Source: Gilliamella apicola (lineage in GTDB: Bacteria > Pseudomonadota > Gammaproteobacteria > Enterobacterales > Orbaceae). From it: a stretch of DNA of 64,000 nucleotides. Made by a program: the position numbers and the translations under genes. The notes below the pieces were generated by a model. The model was not told the origin of the DNA, searched no databases, and saw only the letters and a list, made by a program, of their open reading frames with translations. Each line of letters starts with the position of its first letter. Positions within the stretch are counted from its first letter, which is position 1. The stretch lies in assembly GCF_000599985.1 (NCBI RefSeq), contig NZ_CP007445.1:186001-250000 (forward strand). Reading direction: 5' to 3'. Positions 39,201-48,477 of this stretch are shown here, one piece after another.

Positions 39201-40247
39201 ATGGCACTAAGAATTGAATTAGAAGGGTATAAACCAGGTATTGCTAGATTTTTGGCACAAAAATGGAATGGTAGTGCTGATATTGATATATTGATTCAAC
39301 GTAACCAAGATAATTATTATTTATCCGGTCTTAATCTATGGGGACCAGAAAAAAATTGGCATTCATTGAATAATATGTCAGTAGATAATGAGCAATTAAT
39401 TGGATATGTTGATGAATGGCTAGTTGATTCTTTATTATCTCAAGAAAACAGTGTCAGATTTCTTATCCAAATTCGTGATGAACAAAATGAAAGTTATACG
39501 GATAGCGGAGTAGTTAATATTGGTGAGACAGTATTTCCATCCTCTGCTTTGAATACTCAAACAGAGCAACCACAGGTTATTGAACAAAATACGATTGAGA
39601 TAAATGAAGTCAATTCGAATTTAGTTCAATCAGATACTATCGAATCTTTAGATCCTCAATCTGAATTGCCAACTGTTGAAGAAGAAAATCAAGCAATGAC
39701 AGAGCCTGAGGTTGAAATAGAAGTCACACCAGAACCAGTAACTACACAAGAAGTCATCTCTACTCCAGAACCGACTAAGTCAAAAAGTAAATTGAGGATA
39801 TTTATCCTAATTTTTATAATAATACTGATTTTAAGTGGGCTTGGTGCATTAGCATGGTATTTCTTATTTTCTCAAGATAAAAGTTCTTCAGATACTTCAA
39901 TACAAGGCAATAGTCAGTGTAATGTCGCTAATGTAACAAGTGATGATTTAACCTTTATTCAACAATGTTTACAGTCAAAACCGAATACTGATGTGTTAAT
40001 TGAGATAATCAATCAAGCAAAACAAGCGAATAAATGTAATATTGCTCAGCGGTTATATGCGAATCAATCCTTATTAAATGCTAAAATTGCCTTACTTTAT
40101 GCCAAAGAATATGATGAAAAATTTTATCATAACAACTCGTGCTTTAAAGTGGATAAGCAAACGGCGATTTATTGGTATGAAACTACATTAAATAATGATC
40201 CTAATAACGCCTTGGCTAAAGAGCGTCTAGCTGAATTGCAAAAATAA
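39201..40247 (+). CDS. Bitopic protein with acidic Pro-rich linker and Sel1/TPR-like tail
   Basis: I do not recognise the family. The 348 residues comprise a globular N-domain of about 110 residues rich in beta-type sequence (ALRIELEGYKPGIARFL, then FLIQIRDEQNESYTDSG), a Glu/Pro/Thr/Val-rich linker (115-195), one membrane helix (about 199-223) and a periplasmic tail with four Cys. The tail ends in a Sel1/TPR-like repeat (TAIYWYETTLNNDPNNALAK). Positive Lys/Arg before the helix predicts an N-in topology, the same as SrfA and the vWA pair. AGAGGA precedes the ATG. Its place between srfC and the PpkA-like gene suggests a structural part of the same envelope complex; that is inference. Confidence 0.75.
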   Translation: MALRIELEGYKPGIARFLAQKWNGSADIDILIQRNQDNYYLSGLNLWGPEKNWHSLNNMSVDNEQLIGYVDEWLVDSLLSQENSVRFLIQIRDEQNESYTDSGVVNIGETVFPSSALNTQTEQPQVIEQNTIEINEVNSNLVQSDTIESLDPQSELPTVEEENQAMTEPEVEIEVTPEPVTTQEVISTPEPTKSKSKLRIFILIFIIILILSGLGALAWYFLFSQDKSSSDTSIQGNSQCNVANVTSDDLTFIQQCLQSKPNTDVLIEIINQAKQANKCNIAQRLYANQSLLNAKIALLYAKEYDEKFYHNNSCFKVDKQTAIYWYETTLNNDPNNALAKERLAELQK

Positions 40248-40259
40248 TAAGGTGCAAGT

Positions 40260-42224
40260 ATGAAAAGAAAAGTAATTTCAACATTAATTATCGGATTTAG
40301 TTTTACTTGTTTACCTTTGGTTAGTTCGGCTATAGAACCATTAAAGCAAGAGGGTAAAACAACACTTTACCAGCGAGTTCTTAGTACTCCAACTTGTGAA
40401 TTAAAAAAAGATATTAAGGATTCTACTGGTCAATCAGTGCCTGCCTTTTCTCGTTATTATGTTTATGAGCGTAAAACGGATAACAATCAACAATGGCTTA
40501 GTGTTGGTCCAGATTCTTATGGAAAAACGATAGGTTGGATTAATAATGCATGTGCTATTGCTTGGAATATGCAAATGACATTAGTCTTTACTAACCCTGT
40601 TGATCGTGATTCTCTCTTATTTTTTAAAGATAAAGCCTCACTTACGACTCTTGTTGATGCAAATCAACCTGAAACTTTGTTAAAACCTATTAGGGAAGCA
40701 CTTAAAAACAATAAATCAGTCCCTGAAATTGTTGCTCAAGAGCCAAAAGAGTATGTTGATTTTAAAACAAATTTTTATTTATTACCTATTTTACAAGGTG
40801 AAGAGGTAATGAATGGTAAAGGATTTTATGAGCGCATTCTAGAAGTGGCTTCAGTGAGTAAGCAAGATGATTTGGTAAAAAATAATAACGCTCAATCTAA
40901 TGTACAAGGTTCTGATGATGACATCAATCAAGTAGCACCATTCAAAGCTGCGATAGTATTTGTTATAGATTCGACTATTTCAATGGATCCTTATATTTCA
41001 AGAACTAAAGAAGCGGTTGAACAAGTTTATCGACATATAGAAAAAGAACATCTACAAGAGCAAGTAAAATTTGGTCTTGTCTCATTCCGTTCAAGTTTAC
41101 AAACTTCGGACAAGTTAGAATTTTTAACAAAGATTTTTGTTGATCCTAACAAAGTACAAAATAGAGAAGATTTTATACAGTTAAGTTCATCGCTCAAACA
41201 AGCGACTGTTTCTACTGCTTATTTTGCTGAAGATTCTTATGCTGGTATTGCCAAAGCATTAAATGATATCAATTGGAATAGCTTTGGCGCACGTTATATG
41301 ATTTTGATCACTGATGCAAGCGCCATTCCTGGCGATGATAAACTTTCTAGTACTGGAATGGATGCAGCACAGTTAAGACTTGAAGCTCAACATAAAGGTG
41401 TTGCTATTTATGCACTACATTTAAAAACACCAAGTGGTGAAAAAGATCATCAAGTCGCTGCAACGCAGTATTCAGATCTAACTTATAACGATTATATTCA
41501 TAAATCACTTTATTATCCCGTTAATGCCGGTGATGTGAATGAATTTGGTCGGAAAGTGGACTTATTAGCTAAAACTCTGTCTGAACAAGTTAAACTAGCA
41601 TATAAAGGCGAAGCATCAGTTGGTAATGCAATTAACGCTAAAGATGACAGTTCTAATATGCTAAAAGATGCATTGTTATTAAGTAAGGCGATGCAACTTG
41701 CTTATTTAGGTGATACTAATGGTACAAAAGCTCCTTCGGTTTTTAAAGGATGGATTGCTGATAAGGATTTTGTTAAACCAACGATACCGACAGCCGAACC
41801 TCGTATTTTGTTAACTAAATCTCAATTAAGTGATTTAAGTGATATTGTCAGTAAAATAGCTAATGCGGCTAATGATGGGTTAATTTCTGCTGATGATATG
41901 TTTTCGCAGTTACGTTCTGTTGCTGCGGCTATGGGACAAGATCCAAATAAATTAAAATCAGATTCAGTGACTAAAATCGCCGATTTAGGTTTATTAGGTG
42001 AATATTTGGATAATATTCCATATAAAAGTGATGTCACAGGTCTTGATCAAGATACTTGGAAAAGTATGAGTGGTTTAGAGCAAGAAAAATTTATTCGAAA
42101 TTTAAATAGTAAAGTTCGTTATTATCAAAAATGTAATGCTGATGTTGATCGTTGGATTTCATTAGCCGAAGGAAGTGATCCTAGAGATAATGTTTATCCT
42201 ATTCCATTAGAAATGTTACCGTAA
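40260..42224 (+). CDS. Secreted vWA protein like the periplasmic half of T6SS kinase PpkA
   Basis: 654 residues with a cleavable signal peptide (about 1-24, ending VSSA). An SH3-like segment follows (about 60-125; FSRYYVYE, WLSVGPDSYG, MTLVFTNPVDRDSLLFF). The vWA domain from about 228 to 430 has a MIDAS D237-S-T239-I-S241 and LITDASAIPGDDK. The C-terminal helical domain reads ILLTKSQLSDL, LADLGLLGEY-like sequence, and ends VYPIPLEMLP. To my recollection these blocks, including the ending, match the periplasmic region of PpkA, the Thr kinase of the type VI secretion signalling pathway. Here there is no kinase domain and no transmembrane anchor other than the signal peptide. It is followed by tagT/S/R-like genes. 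The periplasmic location is predicted. Confidence 0.8.
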   Translation: MKRKVISTLIIGFSFTCLPLVSSAIEPLKQEGKTTLYQRVLSTPTCELKKDIKDSTGQSVPAFSRYYVYERKTDNNQQWLSVGPDSYGKTIGWINNACAIAWNMQMTLVFTNPVDRDSLLFFKDKASLTTLVDANQPETLLKPIREALKNNKSVPEIVAQEPKEYVDFKTNFYLLPILQGEEVMNGKGFYERILEVASVSKQDDLVKNNNAQSNVQGSDDDINQVAPFKAAIVFVIDSTISMDPYISRTKEAVEQVYRHIEKEHLQEQVKFGLVSFRSSLQTSDKLEFLTKIFVDPNKVQNREDFIQLSSSLKQATVSTAYFAEDSYAGIAKALNDINWNSFGARYMILITDASAIPGDDKLSSTGMDAAQLRLEAQHKGVAIYALHLKTPSGEKDHQVAATQYSDLTYNDYIHKSLYYPVNAGDVNEFGRKVDLLAKTLSEQVKLAYKGEASVGNAINAKDDSSNMLKDALLLSKAMQLAYLGDTNGTKAPSVFKGWIADKDFVKPTIPTAEPRILLTKSQLSDLSDIVSKIANAANDGLISADDMFSQLRSVAAAMGQDPNKLKSDSVTKIADLGLLGEYLDNIPYKSDVTGLDQDTWKSMSGLEQEKFIRNLNSKVRYYQKCNADVDRWISLAEGSDPRDNVYPIPLEMLP

Positions 42225-42229
42225 AGCAG

Positions 42230-42946
42230 ATGTTAGTAATAAAACAACTTGAAATATCTCGATCAACAGGTAAATCTTTTTTTAGAGTCTGTTTACCTGA
42301 ATTGATCTTAAAAGAAGGTGATATTGTTGTTATTCAAGGAGATAGCGGATCTGGTAAAAGTACCCTCCTTGAGATGATTGGCATGATTCTCAAACCAGAT
42401 AATATAGATGGCTATAAACTTTTTTTAGACAATAACGATCTTGATATTGCTAAATTGATTAATAACAATGATATAAATCAATTAGCCAATATACGTGCTC
42501 AATATTTAGGATTTATGTTGCAAACTGGTGGTTTACTGCCTTTTTTGAAGATATATGATAATATTTTATTGCCAATTAAATTATTACAAAAAAATGTTGA
42601 TAATTCACGGTTAGAATATTTGATAGATAAACTAGGCATTTCTCATTTGCTAAATAAATATCCTAAACAATTATCGATTGGTGAGCGCCAACGAGCCTCT
42701 TTTATTCGTTCAATTATCCATAAACCAGCATTACTACTTGCAGATGAACCAACCTCTGCTCTCGATCCTTATAATGCAAATTTACTTTTTGATTTAATTA
42801 TTGAACAGGCAAAACAAGATAATATTGCAACTATAATAGTTACTCATGATTGGCAACGTATTTCTACTAAAGGTTTATTCACTTTATCTGCTAAGTTAGT
42901 ATCTTCACATTCATCAGAATTTCTTCCATTACATGATAGGCAGTAA
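42230..42946 (+). CDS. ABC transporter ATP-binding protein (TagT/LolD-like)
   Basis: A 238-residue ATPase with Walker A GDSGSGKSTLLE, Q-loop MLQTGG, signature LSIGERQRASF, Walker B LLLADEPTSALD and H-loop VTHDW, so it should be active. It belongs to the MacB/LolD/TagT group that pairs with FtsX-type permeases. The gene begins 5 nt after the vWA gene, and its permease follows after 3 nt. In the P. aeruginosa T6SS signalling operon TagT occupies the equivalent place; assignment by context is inference, because LolD-like ATPases all look alike. Confidence 0.88.
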   Translation: MLVIKQLEISRSTGKSFFRVCLPELILKEGDIVVIQGDSGSGKSTLLEMIGMILKPDNIDGYKLFLDNNDLDIAKLINNNDINQLANIRAQYLGFMLQTGGLLPFLKIYDNILLPIKLLQKNVDNSRLEYLIDKLGISHLLNKYPKQLSIGERQRASFIRSIIHKPALLLADEPTSALDPYNANLLFDLIIEQAKQDNIATIIVTHDWQRISTKGLFTLSAKLVSSHSSEFLPLHDRQ

Positions 42947-42949
42947 AAA

Positions 42950-44173
42950 ATGGCTAAAGTGATATCTAAATGGTTACTCATTATTCGTTTGTCATTTGCC
43001 GATTTATGGTATGACAAAAAAGTTTCATTTTGTATCATTGCATCAGTTATATCGGTTATTACTCCATTATTATTATTATTTAGCTTAAAGTATGGGGTAG
43101 TTTCACAGCTTCGTCAGCAACTACTTAATGATCCACAAAATTTGGAAGTGAAAATTGTAGGAAATTTACATCTTGATGACGCAATGTTTGATTGGATAAG
43201 TAAGCAACCAGAAACCGCTTTTGTCATCCCATTAACTCGTTCACTTAATACCCAGGCCGATTTAATGAAAGATTCAAACCATTTTGTAGGTAACGCTGAG
43301 ATCATACCAACGGCTAGTGGAGATCCACTTACAAACGATTTACCTAACATTGATAATGAAAAAAAAGTATTACTAAGTACTTTATCTGCGGAAAAGATGC
43401 AAGTTAATGTTGGTAGCCGGATAAAACTAATTATTACAAGACAACTTGATGGTAAATTCGAAAAAGGTGTAACTGAATTAGAAGTTATTGGCATTATTCC
43501 TGAGAATCGTTATAGCCGAACAGCTGCTTTTGTTTCGTTAAATTTATTGATTGCTATGGAAAATTTTTATGATGGTTATCAAAGTAACCTTTTTGCAACA
43601 GATGCCGGGAAACTTAATCCACCAAATCATACTTTGTTTGCTCGAGCTCGTATTTATGCTAATTCGCTAGATAATGTTGCTCCACTATCTTTTAAATTAC
43701 GAGAAAAGCATATTGAAACACGTACTCAATCTAATGCAATTGAGAATATAAAAGCAATTGATCGGGTATTTAGTTTTATTTTTAGTGTAATTGCTATTAC
43801 TGCTGGTTTTGGTTGTATTTTATCATTTACGGGTTCATTTTTATCTAACATTGAACGTAAGCGTAAAGATATTGCTTTTATGTGTTTGCTTGGATTTCAA
43901 TCAAAAAATATTATGCTTTATTTAATTAACCAAGCTGTAATATTGTGTTGCTTGGCATTTTTTGTATCTATTATTCTATTTTTATTAGGAAATCATGCGT
44001 TTAATAGTGTTTTAGGTAAAAATTTAATTTCACAACCTATTGTAAGTCGATTACAATTTTATCATCTAGTTGTTGCATTTATGCTGACCATGCTTATTGC
44101 GTGTATTGTTGTAGTTATAGGAGGTCAACGTGCCATTAAAATCCAGCCAGCTGAAAGTTTACGAGAAGTTTAA
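42950..44173 (+). CDS. FtsX/MacB-type permease (TagS-like)
   Basis: A 407-residue membrane protein with one N-terminal helix (about 25-48), a periplasmic domain of about 210 residues (LEVKIVGNLHLDD, then EVIGIIPENRYSRTA) and three C-terminal helices (about 268-395; FIFSVIAITAGFGCILSFTG). This is the mechanotransmission type of ABC subunit, which does not usually move substrate across the membrane but transmits force or extracts lipoproteins. It is 3 nt after the ATPase and overlaps the SUMF1-type gene by 44 nt. TagS is the likely counterpart in the Tag pathway. Confidence 0.85.
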   Translation: MAKVISKWLLIIRLSFADLWYDKKVSFCIIASVISVITPLLLLFSLKYGVVSQLRQQLLNDPQNLEVKIVGNLHLDDAMFDWISKQPETAFVIPLTRSLNTQADLMKDSNHFVGNAEIIPTASGDPLTNDLPNIDNEKKVLLSTLSAEKMQVNVGSRIKLIITRQLDGKFEKGVTELEVIGIIPENRYSRTAAFVSLNLLIAMENFYDGYQSNLFATDAGKLNPPNHTLFARARIYANSLDNVAPLSFKLREKHIETRTQSNAIENIKAIDRVFSFIFSVIAITAGFGCILSFTGSFLSNIERKRKDIAFMCLLGFQSKNIMLYLINQAVILCCLAFFVSIILFLLGNHAFNSVLGKNLISQPIVSRLQFYHLVVAFMLTMLIACIVVVIGGQRAIKIQPAESLREV

Positions 44174-45752
44174 TACTAAAAAAAATATTTTTTGTGTATT
44201 AATATCTATAGGCATGAGTTTATCTCCTTCTATCAGCTATGCTGAGCCATGGGATACTAATTTTTATAATCCTAAACCATCGGATGATGATGTTATTTTT
44301 CCTATGCCATGTGACGGCAGCATGGTGATGAAGAAAGTTTATACACCTACGAATAAGCCACTAGATGATATCAAAGTTATTTTGGGTAGCAATCAAAAAG
44401 AGCTTGGTTTTGCTGAATATGCAACTCCAAATTATATTTCAGGTAGTTTTTCAGATAACGGTAAAGAACGATATTATCTGATAGGTAAGTATGAAGTAAC
44501 AGCATTGCAATATCAAGCTGTGATGAATGATACTTGCCCTTCGGCAAAAATTTCACTTATATTTCCAATGACAAATATTAGTTGGTTTGATGCTATTGCA
44601 TTTACTGATAAATATAATAGATGGTTAATTGAAAATCAGACAAAAAATAAATTAAACACAATTCCACAAGGGTATTTTCGCTTACCTAATAATACTGAAT
44701 GGGAATATGCAGCACGAGGAGGTACAAAAGTAACCGAATCTGAATTTCGTGAAAATCACTTTCCAATGGCTGCCAATTTAGAAAATTATGCATGGTTTTC
44801 TGGAGCAAAATCTGCTAATGGTAAACTACAACTTATAGGTCGATTACAGCCCAATCCGCTAGATATCTATGATATTTTGGGTAATGCAAATGAAATGATG
44901 TTTGACTCTTTTCGTATGAACAAGTTAGATCGTTATCATGGTCAAGAGGGCGGAATGATTGTCCGTGGTGGCAGTTATTTAACCCCTGAATCGTCAATAA
45001 CTGCAGCATTTCGTACTGAAAAACCTTATTATGATGATAAAGGTGCTTACAAGAGCCTGGATGTCGGTTTTCGTTTGGTTTACACAACCTCAGTCATGAA
45101 TTCGAGCGATGCAGTTAAAGTTTTAGATAAACAATGGAATGAACTTGGAAATGAAACAACAAGTTCAGCAAATGGTAACGTTGTTAATGAACTTGAGAAA
45201 ATTACTAAACGAGTCGAGGATGAGAATACAAAAAAAGAATTAAACAAATTAAATACGTTGTTACGTAGTGCAAACCAAGCTAGAGATGAACAACGAAACC
45301 GTTCTATACAGTCAGCATTACAATTAGGTGCGTTTTTGTGTGCTAATGTTTCAGATTTAAACAGCAAATTTGAATACAATAATCATTTGTATAATACCAT
45401 GACTAATGAAATTTGCGATCCAGACGAAACAGAAACATTGCCTGATGATAATATGTGTTCAAAAGTTAAGCTTAATAATTTAAAACAGGTGCTCAATGAA
45501 TCAAAAAATGCAAGAGACTTTATTTTAAAATATTATGCCGATACTATCGTTACTACAGCATCAAATTACGAAAAAAATGTCATTAATGAGCAAGCTCAAC
45601 CCACAAAATTTATTTTGGAAAACAGTGGTAAAGCCAATATGAATGATTATCTAAAACTTTATTTAAACCACATTAATCAATATATTGTGTCAGGAAAGGT
45701 TGATAGAACAACTTGGTTACAGTCTTGTGATGAGATAAAAGGAAAGAAATAA
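44130..45752 (+). CDS. Periplasmic pseudo-FGE (SUMF1-domain) protein, TagR-like
   Basis: 540 residues from GTG 44130, which has a strong AGGAGG at 44119-44124 and lies inside the permease gene. The signal peptide ends near SISYA (about residue 38). The FGE/SUMF1 fold spans about 60-320: IGKYEVTALQYQAVM, NISWFDAIAFTDKYNRW, RLPNNTEWEYAARGG, DILGNANEMMFDSF and VRGGSYL to VGFRLVY. The catalytic Cys that follow GGSYL in true formylglycine-generating enzymes are replaced (LTPESSITAAFR), so it should not be an active FGE; TagR is likewise a non-enzymatic binder. A C-terminal helical extension of about 210 residues with several Cys is not part of the FGE fold. Confidence 0.85.
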   Translation: MPLKSSQLKVYEKFNTKKNIFCVLISIGMSLSPSISYAEPWDTNFYNPKPSDDDVIFPMPCDGSMVMKKVYTPTNKPLDDIKVILGSNQKELGFAEYATPNYISGSFSDNGKERYYLIGKYEVTALQYQAVMNDTCPSAKISLIFPMTNISWFDAIAFTDKYNRWLIENQTKNKLNTIPQGYFRLPNNTEWEYAARGGTKVTESEFRENHFPMAANLENYAWFSGAKSANGKLQLIGRLQPNPLDIYDILGNANEMMFDSFRMNKLDRYHGQEGGMIVRGGSYLTPESSITAAFRTEKPYYDDKGAYKSLDVGFRLVYTTSVMNSSDAVKVLDKQWNELGNETTSSANGNVVNELEKITKRVEDENTKKELNKLNTLLRSANQARDEQRNRSIQSALQLGAFLCANVSDLNSKFEYNNHLYNTMTNEICDPDETETLPDDNMCSKVKLNNLKQVLNESKNARDFILKYYADTIVTTASNYEKNVINEQAQPTKFILENSGKANMNDYLKLYLNHINQYIVSGKVDRTTWLQSCDEIKGKK

Positions 45753-46444
45753 TGAACAAAATAATAGGAACATTAGCTTTATGCGTATCGCTTGTATTAA
45801 CTGGTTGCCAATCCTCATCTGGTGGTGCAAGTACTAGAAATGTTGACCCTGCTCTAACTAAAGGTTCTACAGCTCAATTTTTTAGTAAATCTGCTTGGCA
45901 AGCTTGTGCTGTAGGTGTTGGAATTATGGGGGTTGGTTGTTTGTTGTTAGGTGAAAAAGCTGGCACATGCCTTGCTTCAGCAGCTGTTGGTTGTGGTGTA
46001 ATGATGGGAGGAAATTATTACTTGGATACTAAACGCGCAGAATATGCAAATGCTGAGATGCGTATTGATGCTTATATTCAAGATCTTCAACAAAATACAC
46101 TCGAAGTTCAATCAATCACACAAAATGCAAAGAATGTTTTGGATAAAAATTTAGCTACACTTCATGCATTAAATGAACAAATAAAAAATGAGAATGTGAA
46201 TAAAAAGCAAGTTAAGAAAAATTTAACTCAAATTGATGCAAATATTGCTTATCTGAATGATAAATTAAATCGAATTAAAAAAGTTGAAAACGATTGGGTT
46301 AATCTTTCTGTTCAAGAACAACAATCAGGTGTAAATGTAACAAGATTAGATAAAGAAATAGGTGAATTACATAAACAAATTTCAGCACTTGAAAAACAAA
46401 TTAATTTAGTTACTCAACAACGTTCAGCTGTGAAGGTCAGTTAA
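45752..46444 (+). CDS. Lipoprotein with Gly-rich segment and coiled coil (TagQ-like position)
   Basis: A 230-residue lipoprotein: signal peptide with lipobox LTGCQ (Cys19). A glycine- and cysteine-rich hydrophobic stretch follows at about 50-90 (VGVGIMGVGCLLLG, ASAAVGCGVMMGG). A helical Gln/Asn/Lys-rich domain (about 95-230) ends in a coiled coil. The start codon shares one base with the preceding stop (TAATG). With residues QS after the Cys, it should go to the outer membrane. By position it could do the job of TagQ, the outer-membrane anchor of TagR, but I cannot claim sequence homology. Confidence 0.72.
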   Translation: MNKIIGTLALCVSLVLTGCQSSSGGASTRNVDPALTKGSTAQFFSKSAWQACAVGVGIMGVGCLLLGEKAGTCLASAAVGCGVMMGGNYYLDTKRAEYANAEMRIDAYIQDLQQNTLEVQSITQNAKNVLDKNLATLHALNEQIKNENVNKKQVKKNLTQIDANIAYLNDKLNRIKKVENDWVNLSVQEQQSGVNVTRLDKEIGELHKQISALEKQINLVTQQRSAVKVS

Positions 46445-46446
46445 TT

Positions 46447-46929
46447 ATGAAAAAAATATCTATTATTTCACTTTTGTCTTTAGTTTCACTCGTAGGTTGT
46501 TCAACAACTCCAGAACAATGTGATCCAAGAAATACTAATTTAGGTATTATGGATAAAATAAGCTGTAACTATTCTGGTAATTACCAAACACGTATTGATC
46601 AGAAGAAGCGTATTCTTGAAAATGAGCAAAAAGCTAACCAGCAGTTTAAAGAAATTTATGCCAACATAGAAAAACAAAAAAATGATACAACTTTAAGTAT
46701 TAAGCAAAAACAAGCTCAGCAAAACAAGCTTAAACAAGACTTAATGAAATTAACTAATGAAATTAAAGAAAAGTCTAAAGATCGTGATGATTTACAAGAA
46801 CAACTTAATGACATTCAACAACAATTTAAGCAAGTTAATCAATCAAATAAGTCAGAAATTGAAAAGCAAGTTGAACTCGATAAATTAAATATGAAACTTC
46901 AAAAATTACAAAAAGCATTGAATATATAA
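46447..46929 (+). CDS. Small coiled-coil lipoprotein
   Basis: A 160-residue lipoprotein with lipobox LVGCS (Cys about 18), two more Cys in the next 30 residues (EQCDPRN, KISCNYSG), then an almost unbroken coiled coil rich in Lys, Gln and Glu to the end. It starts 2 nt after the preceding lipoprotein gene. The coiled coil resembles the tail of its neighbour, so the two may pair. Function unknown. Confidence 0.72.
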   Translation: MKKISIISLLSLVSLVGCSTTPEQCDPRNTNLGIMDKISCNYSGNYQTRIDQKKRILENEQKANQQFKEIYANIEKQKNDTTLSIKQKQAQQNKLKQDLMKLTNEIKEKSKDRDDLQEQLNDIQQQFKQVNQSNKSEIEKQVELDKLNMKLQKLQKALNI

Positions 46930-46989
46930 ACATACTGATGCTTAATTAAATATTGATAAGAAACGTTAAATGTAAGGAATTAATAACAA

Positions 46990-48360
46990 ATGCAACGAAT
47001 AATAAGGATTAAGGTTGATCATAATGATTTTCAAAAAATGTCTTTATTAGATCAATATAATTCTCTGTTAATGTTATTAAAACCACATTTAACTGAACGA
47101 ACCTTTTCAATTTTAGCTACACCCAGATTAATTGATGACAATCAGTATTTGGGTTGGTATACAGACCTTCAAGGCCAACCTATTTTTCTAAATAGTGTTA
47201 CTGATGAAGTATTAAAAAAGCAAATATCAGAAAAATTACAAACACGTATTAGTGACATTGAATTAACCATTAAATCTTTACAATTGAGTGATGAACAACA
47301 AGCGTTGGTTTCATCTTGGTTGCCAAGAATTAAAAGTTTAGGTAATCAAATCTATATTATTAATGGTGAACCAGTGATTATTAATACGTTTGAAGACCCT
47401 ATCTTACCACCTCCTGTTGTTGCACCTTCAGCTATACCGGTGAAAACTTTTTGGCGATGGTGGCATTTTTTGATCTTAGTCTTATTATTTGCCGGATTAG
47501 GATATTTGTTATACTATTTTTATCCTTTTAATAAAGAAAAAAAGGTAGAGGATGTACCTAAATTAACTATTATACCTCCAGTATTGGTTAAGAAACCAGT
47601 ACCAGTACCTGAACCAGTACCAGTACCTGAACCAGTACCTGAACCAGTACCCGTTGCTAGAAACTGTATTCCTAAAGAAGATGTGATAAAAAATGATAAC
47701 GCATCGAAAATGGTGATGATATTTGATAATTCGTCTTCAATGACAATAACGTTGATGGAGTCAAAATCAGCTATTGCTAAGTATTTAGCAACTGATTTCA
47801 GTATGCTGACACAAAAAGAAGCAGATGCTTATGAAGCTAGAATGACAAGGTTACCGAATCGTTTATCAAGTAGTAAAAAAGTTGCATTGTCGACTATTGA
47901 TAAAATACAACAAGATATTAATATAGCTTTGGTTACATTAACCAGTTGCCCTGTTGCACAAACGACTTCGTTTTATGATTATGCCAGCCGTGGAAAACTA
48001 AAAAATAAGATTAATAAGCTTAATCCATTAGAATATAATAGTGCTACACCATTATACAGTGGTGTACAGCAAGCAAGTAAAATGCTTAATGGTGTAAATC
48101 GCGATGATTATATTTTAATTATTAGTGATGGTGAAGATAGTTGTTCTAAAAGTAATATTTGTTCATTAGCTAGTAAAATTGCAGCTAAACAGCCTCGTTT
48201 AAAAATTAACATTGTTGATATTGCAGGACAACATAAAATTGACTGTGTAGCGAAAAGTACAGGCGGTAAAGTTTATATTGCACAAAATCCGACAGAAATT
48301 GTTAATCAAATGAATAAAGCTGTTTCTGACTTGAATATTACTAAACCTATCTGTGAATGA
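46990..48360 (+). CDS. Bitopic vWA-domain protein, copy 1
   Basis: 456 residues. The cytoplasmic N-domain (about 1-140; LKPHLTERTFSILATP, YLGWYTDL, QIYIINGEPVI) is followed by a WRWW boundary, a membrane helix (about 158-178), a Pro-Val-Glu linker of repeated PVPEP units (203-222) and a periplasmic vWA domain with complete MIDAS (D246-N-S248-S-S250, T in SATPLYSG, D in ISDGEDS). The vWA part has six Cys shared with copy 2, probably disulfides. The N-domain shares the WY and INGEPVI landmarks with SrfA. It stands 60 nt after the lipoprotein gene. Confidence 0.82.
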   Translation: MQRIIRIKVDHNDFQKMSLLDQYNSLLMLLKPHLTERTFSILATPRLIDDNQYLGWYTDLQGQPIFLNSVTDEVLKKQISEKLQTRISDIELTIKSLQLSDEQQALVSSWLPRIKSLGNQIYIINGEPVIINTFEDPILPPPVVAPSAIPVKTFWRWWHFLILVLLFAGLGYLLYYFYPFNKEKKVEDVPKLTIIPPVLVKKPVPVPEPVPVPEPVPEPVPVARNCIPKEDVIKNDNASKMVMIFDNSSSMTITLMESKSAIAKYLATDFSMLTQKEADAYEARMTRLPNRLSSSKKVALSTIDKIQQDINIALVTLTSCPVAQTTSFYDYASRGKLKNKINKLNPLEYNSATPLYSGVQQASKMLNGVNRDDYILIISDGEDSCSKSNICSLASKIAAKQPRLKINIVDIAGQHKIDCVAKSTGGKVYIAQNPTEIVNQMNKAVSDLNITKPICE

Positions 48361-48477
48361 TATTAAGCTAAAAATTATCTCATGTAGAATTTAATTATAA
48401 AATAATGATATAAAACGGCTTCACACAGATTTGTATGATAGTCTGAAAGTAATTAGAAATAAGGACGTCGGTTAACA

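Noticed and set aside
43114..43494. 126-codon antisense frame within the permease gene
   Set aside because: Shadow of the real permease gene; Ser/Phe-rich nonsense product.
44130..45752. Active formylglycine-generating enzyme
   Set aside because: The Cys residues needed for catalysis are replaced, and no sulfatase is encoded nearby.
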